The notes under the pieces: model-generated
The model's database searches: none
The model's input: the letters and a program-made list of their open reading frames with translations, nothing else
Told to the model about the DNA's origin: nothing
Assembly: GCF_033100115.1 (NCBI RefSeq)
Contig: NZ_CP136910.1
Location: 4,281,001-4,345,000 of the forward strand
Direction of reading: 5' to 3'
Length of the DNA: 64,000 nt
From: Anaerocolumna sp. AGMB13020
GTDB lineage: Bacteria; Bacillota; Clostridia; Lachnospirales; Lachnospiraceae
Made by a program: the position numbers and the translations under genes
In this document: one piece after another, positions 60,200-64,000 of the stretch
How positions within the stretch are numbered: the first letter of the stretch is position 1
Layout of the letters: the number at the start of each line of letters is the position of its first letter

Positions 60200-61048
60200 A
60201 TGAGTAACGAATATTTATTGCTCACAGGTGCATTAAGGGTATTTGACAATTTTTCACAATCAAGCTGTGATAAGTATAGAATTGAGCATGATGCTAAAAA
60301 TCCTGGTTTTGAATTATTACGCAAAAACTATCCTGTTTTGGAAATTGCAGGTGGAGGCGATTGTTTTTCAAAAGCTAAAAATTTGATGAAATGGGTACAC
60401 GAAAATGTACCTCATTGCGGCGGTGGTGGAGAGGTTGATATCGCAAAAGACTCTGTTTCTATATTAAGCTACTCCTTTGGCAAGGGGCGGCTACCCGGCA
60501 TATTTTGCTATCATATAGCGATTGTATTTACGGAGTGTTGTCTCGCTTCGGGGTTAATAGCACGGACTATCCATTGTAAGCCATATAGCCCAAATGATGT
60601 TGATACGCATGTTGTTTCTATGGTCTATATTAACGAAATGAATAAATGGGTGCTTTTTGACCCCAATAACAATGCCTATTTTACTGATAAAAATGGTATT
60701 GCACTTTCACCTTTAGAGGCCAGACACTTATTGGGAAGAGATGAAATATGCGTTTGCGGAAATCCAGAAGATGAGCCTGACTGGTACAAGCAGTATATGG
60801 CAAAAAATCTATTTTACTTTAAATTTTGGTCTATCAATACCTTTGGAACAGACCTGGTGGAGAATCAGAAGGTTTATTTTCTGGCACCTTTGGGGTTTGA
60901 CACGAAAGATCGTGAAATAGCATATTGTGACTATGCTATTAAAATTAGCCCCGATGAGTATACAAAAGATTGGGAGGATTATCTGGATATAGTAAGAGAG
61001 CAACCTATTATAACTGTTTCAGAAGAGCAATTTTTGCGGATAACATAG
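60200..61048 (+). CDS. Transglutaminase-like domain protein
   Basis: 282 residues. GDCFSKAKNLMKWVHENVPH, a Cys-containing helix in CYHIAIVFTECCLASGLIARTI, then VDTHVVSMVYINEMNKWVLFDPNN: the order Cys...His...Asp of the transglutaminase/protease-like fold, with His in DTHV and Asp in FDPN. No signal peptide. AAGGAG ribosome site. Likely a cysteine peptidase or an inactive relative; the target is unknown. Base composition is similar to nearby genes. Confidence 0.8.
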   Translation: MSNEYLLLTGALRVFDNFSQSSCDKYRIEHDAKNPGFELLRKNYPVLEIAGGGDCFSKAKNLMKWVHENVPHCGGGGEVDIAKDSVSILSYSFGKGRLPGIFCYHIAIVFTECCLASGLIARTIHCKPYSPNDVDTHVVSMVYINEMNKWVLFDPNNNAYFTDKNGIALSPLEARHLLGRDEICVCGNPEDEPDWYKQYMAKNLFYFKFWSINTFGTDLVENQKVYFLAPLGFDTKDREIAYCDYAIKISPDEYTKDWEDYLDIVREQPIITVSEEQFLRIT

Positions 61049-61188
61049 ATATTCTGATATACATAATACACTTTGCTACTTTGATTATTTCATAGTAGCT
61101 TTCTTTTTGCACATCAAACAATATTTACAACAAGACACCCTGTTGTCGTGGTTGCTGTGTTATGATTGAAATAAAAGGAGGATTCATT

Positions 61189-61860
61189 ATGAAAAAAGAA
61201 ATTTCTATTATTGAAAGACCAGAGAAATTTACGGAGCAATACCTGGCAGCCTACGGCAATATGTCATGGTATGATTTTGTGACAGCCATGCCTTCCATGG
61301 TATTCGTCGTTACAGGTTGGAAGTCGAACGGTAAGGAAAACGCCTGTCTGCAATCTTGGTCAAGTTTTGCGGGAAGCGGAGCAGAAAATTTTATCTGTAT
61401 CATGGGAAAAGTCGATAAAGGCGGGCATATGTATCAATCATTGAAAGAAACGAAGGTATGTGTGTTAAATTTTCCTTCAAACGACATTTATGACCGATGC
61501 ATTAAAACCATTGGTAATAATCAGTTTGAAACAGATGAAATCACCGCTTCCGGCTTAACGGTGGAGAAGGCTAAAAAGGTCAACGCACCGCGAATCAAAG
61601 AGTGTTTTTTGAATATTGAATGTGAATTTTTATGGGAACATGAGCTTTTTGTAGGAAGCCAGGAAGTAGCGGTCGCATTAAAAGCCGTCAACATTTGTAT
61701 GGATAGCGATCGCTACGACCAAAGCAAAATCGGTAGATATGGAAAGAGCGGTTTCTTGTTTCAAGTTGATCAGCCTACCAATCCAGAAACGGGAGAAACA
61801 ACACCTTTCGGTCCTGGAATATTGGAGCAAGGTAATTCAATTCCCTGGATTGTAAAATAA
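61189..61860 (+). CDS. Flavin reductase family protein (FMN-binding split barrel)
   Basis: 223 residues from the ATG at 61189 (GGAGG upstream). MPSMVFVVTGWKSNGKENACLQSWSSFAG, CIMGKVDKGGHMYQSLKETKVCVLNFPS and IECEFLWEHELFVGSQEVAVALKAVNI are the segments of the flavoredoxin/flavin-reductase split barrel that bind FMN. It probably transfers electrons from NAD(P)H or ferredoxin to an unknown acceptor. Confidence 0.88.
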   Translation: MKKEISIIERPEKFTEQYLAAYGNMSWYDFVTAMPSMVFVVTGWKSNGKENACLQSWSSFAGSGAENFICIMGKVDKGGHMYQSLKETKVCVLNFPSNDIYDRCIKTIGNNQFETDEITASGLTVEKAKKVNAPRIKECFLNIECEFLWEHELFVGSQEVAVALKAVNICMDSDRYDQSKIGRYGKSGFLFQVDQPTNPETGETTPFGPGILEQGNSIPWIVK

Positions 61861-61950
61861 GCCTTTTCTACATATTGTAAGAAAATTAACGCTGCCTTCT
61901 AATAATAACAACACCGATTAATTTTTGAAATGAAAAAGCACTGAATAACA

Positions 61951-61992
61951 AAATGCGGCATTAAGCATAAGCTTAAGTGGCGCATTTTTGAT
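61951..61992 (+). terminator. Terminator after flavin reductase
   Basis: AAATGCGGCATTAAG (61951-61965) pairs with CTTAAGTGGCGCATTT (61972-61987) with one bulge, then TTG. Confidence 0.7.
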
Positions 61993-62151
61993 TCTGAAAA
62001 ATGTTGTAGGTTGAACCATCGAGATATATGGTGATATCATACGGATGGAAGTTTAAGAAAGTGGTGAAGCCAATGATAAAATAGCAAAATGATTCTCTAA
62101 ATACTCAAAGCATATTATATGACAGAATTATATTTTAAAGGGAGATTCTAA

Positions 62152-62979
62152 ATGTGCACAAGTTTTGCAGTATACAATCAAGAAAAAGCTATTTATGGTA
62201 TGAATTTCGATACTGAAGAAATTGATTTAAAACTAAAAGTCAATCGTTATAATGATATGAACTTATTTTACTTATCAGGCTTAGTAGATAACCAATACAG
62301 GGATATCGCCGGGATTAATAGTGAGGGTCTTTTTATCTGTACGCAAGCAGTAGAGTATAGTCCAGGTTTTAAATCAAGTTGTAACGAAAATGATTGGTTT
62401 GCTTTTGACACTTTTGATGAGGCGCTAAAGAAAACAAGAAAAACATCTGAATTTTTTGAAATTCTTAATAAAAGAGTAATCTCGTATCCTAGAAATCCAT
62501 TATTTCCAGATTTAGGGCTGCATACTATTATCGCTGATAAAACTGGTAATGCATTTATTCTGGAAGAAGGAAATGATACCAACATCGTAAGCCCTATTCA
62601 TAATGATTTTATTATTATGACTAATTTCCCAAATGGGAATTTTAAGGAAGCAAATTATAATAAAGTATATGGGATAGGTGCAGATAGATATATTTGTGCT
62701 CATGAATATATATATAATAATATTCATAGCTTTGGAATAAAGGAAGCCTTTGAAGTTTTAAGTAAAACTAGTCAGGAGGATACTCTCTGTTCAATAGTAT
62801 ATGAACCATTAAAAAATGAGATTTATATTAGTTTTAAAAAAGATTTGAGCAAGAAATGGAAGATTTCTATTAACGAAAAAACAATCCAATCATTGGATGG
62901 ATTTTTAAGCAATAATAAAATTCAGTTTACAAAGGATGAAATATTAGTGAAGGATCTTATTCGCTTATATAACAATTAA
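62152..62979 (+). CDS. Ntn hydrolase, choloylglycine hydrolase/penicillin acylase-like
   Basis: 275 residues. Met-Cys start (MCTSFAVYN) supplies the N-terminal nucleophile Cys after Met removal. YGMNFDTEE, INSEGLFICTQA and IVSPIHNDFIIMTNFPN match the linear-amide C-N hydrolase group that contains bile salt hydrolases and acyl-homoserine-lactone acylases. It is shorter than typical bile salt hydrolases (about 325) and the substrate loops differ, so bile-salt activity is not implied. GGGAG ribosome site. Confidence 0.88.
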   Translation: MCTSFAVYNQEKAIYGMNFDTEEIDLKLKVNRYNDMNLFYLSGLVDNQYRDIAGINSEGLFICTQAVEYSPGFKSSCNENDWFAFDTFDEALKKTRKTSEFFEILNKRVISYPRNPLFPDLGLHTIIADKTGNAFILEEGNDTNIVSPIHNDFIIMTNFPNGNFKEANYNKVYGIGADRYICAHEYIYNNIHSFGIKEAFEVLSKTSQEDTLCSIVYEPLKNEIYISFKKDLSKKWKISINEKTIQSLDGFLSNNKIQFTKDEILVKDLIRLYNN

Positions 62980-63116
62980 TATGCAAGAGCTATTGTATTT
63001 ATATAAAATTATTTTATAATAGTTATAGCAGAGTATACCATAATCATACAGTTGGACATTATTGGGTCTTAAATGCTTAATTTATATAATATACAGCTTA
63101 GAGAAAGGATGAGGCT

Positions 63117-63581
63117 ATGGATATCAGAATCGAAAAAGGAAGTTTAAAATATCTTAGCGATTGTGAATGTGCACTCTTGAACTCCGAATTAGGAAGAAAG
63201 TATTTTGAACATGAGGGAAGTGGAAAAAAAGCTATAATAGAAGGATTGGAACAAGAGAATTTATACGTTGCAATAAGTAACAATGAATGTGTAGGTTTTG
63301 TGTTTTACATACCCAAAGGTATTTTTCATAGTTTCCCTTTATTACATTTAATTTCGGTAAAAGATGAGTACAGAGGCAAGGGAATCGGTAATAATCTGAT
63401 GAGTTTCTTAGAAAGTTTAGCTTTTGAAAATGCTAATAAAATATTTTTGGTTGTTGCGGACTTTAATCCAGATGCAAAACATTTTTACGAAAAATTGGGC
63501 TATCAACAAGTTGGCGAGATACCAAACCTTTATAGAAAAGGGATAAATGAATATTTAATGATGAAAGAAAAAGAAGTGTAA
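63117..63581 (+). CDS. GNAT N-acetyltransferase
   Basis: 154 residues. LHLISVKDEYRGKGIGNNLMSFLESLAFE is the acetyl-CoA-binding region, and FLVVADFNPDAKHFYEKLGYQQVG the C-terminal strand pair. Substrate unknown. GAAAGGATGAGG before the ATG. Terminator at 63662. Confidence 0.92.
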   Translation: MDIRIEKGSLKYLSDCECALLNSELGRKYFEHEGSGKKAIIEGLEQENLYVAISNNECVGFVFYIPKGIFHSFPLLHLISVKDEYRGKGIGNNLMSFLESLAFENANKIFLVVADFNPDAKHFYEKLGYQQVGEIPNLYRKGINEYLMMKEKEV

Positions 63582-63661
63582 TTTAGTTTGTATCAAATAA
63601 GCATAACACCATACGCTCAACACATTAATCATACCTATACCTAATAAATATACCATACATA

Positions 63662-63702
63662 ATTACAGTCCGTCACACCATTAATGTGAACGGGCTGTAA
63701 TC
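63662..63702 (+). terminator. Terminator after GNAT gene
   Basis: ATTACAGTCCGT pairs with ACGGGCTGTAAT (one mismatch), with CAC/GTG in the loop; followed by CATTCTT. Confidence 0.75.
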
Positions 63703-63862
63703 ATTCTTCGAGATTTATAGCATTAACACCGGGTTGTACTTTGGCATGCCCGACCGTGTAATATAGCAGTACTCTCGCTTGTTGAAATATGTCAAGCTGT
63801 ATCCTTTGTTACTTCATTGGGTATAATAAACAAATCTAAAATATAGAAAGGAGTTGATGTCC

Positions 63863-64000
63863 ATGCAAACTACAACAGATAGAGTACCTAATCGCTTGAT
63901 TAATGAGAAAAGTCCGTATCTCTTGCAACATGCTTACAATCCTGTGGATTGGTTCCCTTGGTGTGATGAAGCTTTTGAAAAAGCTAAGAGAGAAGACAAA
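63863..64000 (+). CDS. DUF255 thioredoxin-domain protein, 3'-truncated by window edge
   Basis: 46 visible codons from the ATG at 63863 (AAAGGAG 9 bases upstream; an ATG at 63857 is too close). [24 protein letters not shown] and [12 protein letters not shown] are the invariant start of the YyaL/SSP411 family, which has a thioredoxin-like domain followed by a glycosidase-like barrel, about 680 residues in full. The function is not established. Confidence 0.93.
   Translation, partial: MQTTTDRVPNRLINEKSPYLLQHAYNPVDWFPWCDEAFEKAKREDK

Overview
The window looks like a chromosomal segment of an AT-rich, low-GC Gram-positive anaerobe. The closest match I can suggest is a Lachnospiraceae/Clostridia-type Firmicute. 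Support comes from AGGAGG ribosome binding sites, TTGACA/TATAAT promoters, a tryptophan T-box, a clostridial-type CRISPR repeat, WXG100/LXG secretion genes, small clostridial families (DUF4956, CD3324, DegV) and a Firmicute zinc-starvation gene set. No rRNA or tRNA gene was recognised. The species assignment is inference.

Layout. 1-9.5 kb: the 3' part of a TraX-like membrane protein, a FliK-like protein on the minus strand, and gltBD (glutamate synthase) behind a promoter followed at once by an attenuator hairpin. 9.7-12 kb: a short CRISPR array without cas genes, then a TrpB2-type tryptophan synthase beta chain under a Trp T-box. 12.5-19 kb: a small alarmone synthetase, a two-component system, and a polyphosphate-polymerase (VTC)/DUF4956/surface-lipoprotein operon whose promoter carries four direct repeats at 11-12 bp spacing. 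19.4-32.4 kb: housekeeping and accessory genes (XRE regulator, DUF434, alpha/beta hydrolase, glyA, chloramphenicol acetyltransferase, GNAT, DegV, D-Ala-D-Ala carboxypeptidase, topB). Several long hairpins lie between them, including two about 213 bp copies that keep their pairing while most stem sequence differs. 32.6-39.4 kb: free-Met sulfoxide reductase, a TerC protein, a Fur-family regulator, and a COG0523 GTPase / GTPase-permease fusion / YcgQ-like operon.

39.4-50.6 kb is an accessory island. It holds two integrase remnants, a WXG100 protein, an LXG-like polymorphic toxin with a candidate immunity gene, a rolling-circle Rep protein with an upstream long hairpin, an intact IS110 element, orphan toxin C-terminal cassettes (one with its immunity gene, one a truncated EndoU domain), and broken IS110 and IS3 pieces. 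50.6-64 kb: an S41-like peptidase, a second zinc locus (alternative ribosomal protein L33 plus znuABC), then acetyltransferases, a glutaredoxin-like protein, AraC/GyrI genes, a transglutaminase-like protein, a flavin reductase, an Ntn hydrolase and the start of a DUF255 protein.

How the genes work together. The two zinc loci share a 26-bp site, AAAGCGAA-N5-TTGCATTTGCGTTT in one orientation, placed just after the -10 box in both. With the nearby Fur-family regulator this predicts a Zur regulon covering import (ZnuABC), metal allocation (COG0523 GTPases and permease) and zinc sparing (alternative L33). The island reads as a shuffling site for secreted toxin cassettes with heavy insertion-sequence decay. 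The most novel-looking structures are the covarying long hairpins at 23936-24149 and 28403-28615. No database search was possible, so family calls rest on recognised motifs.
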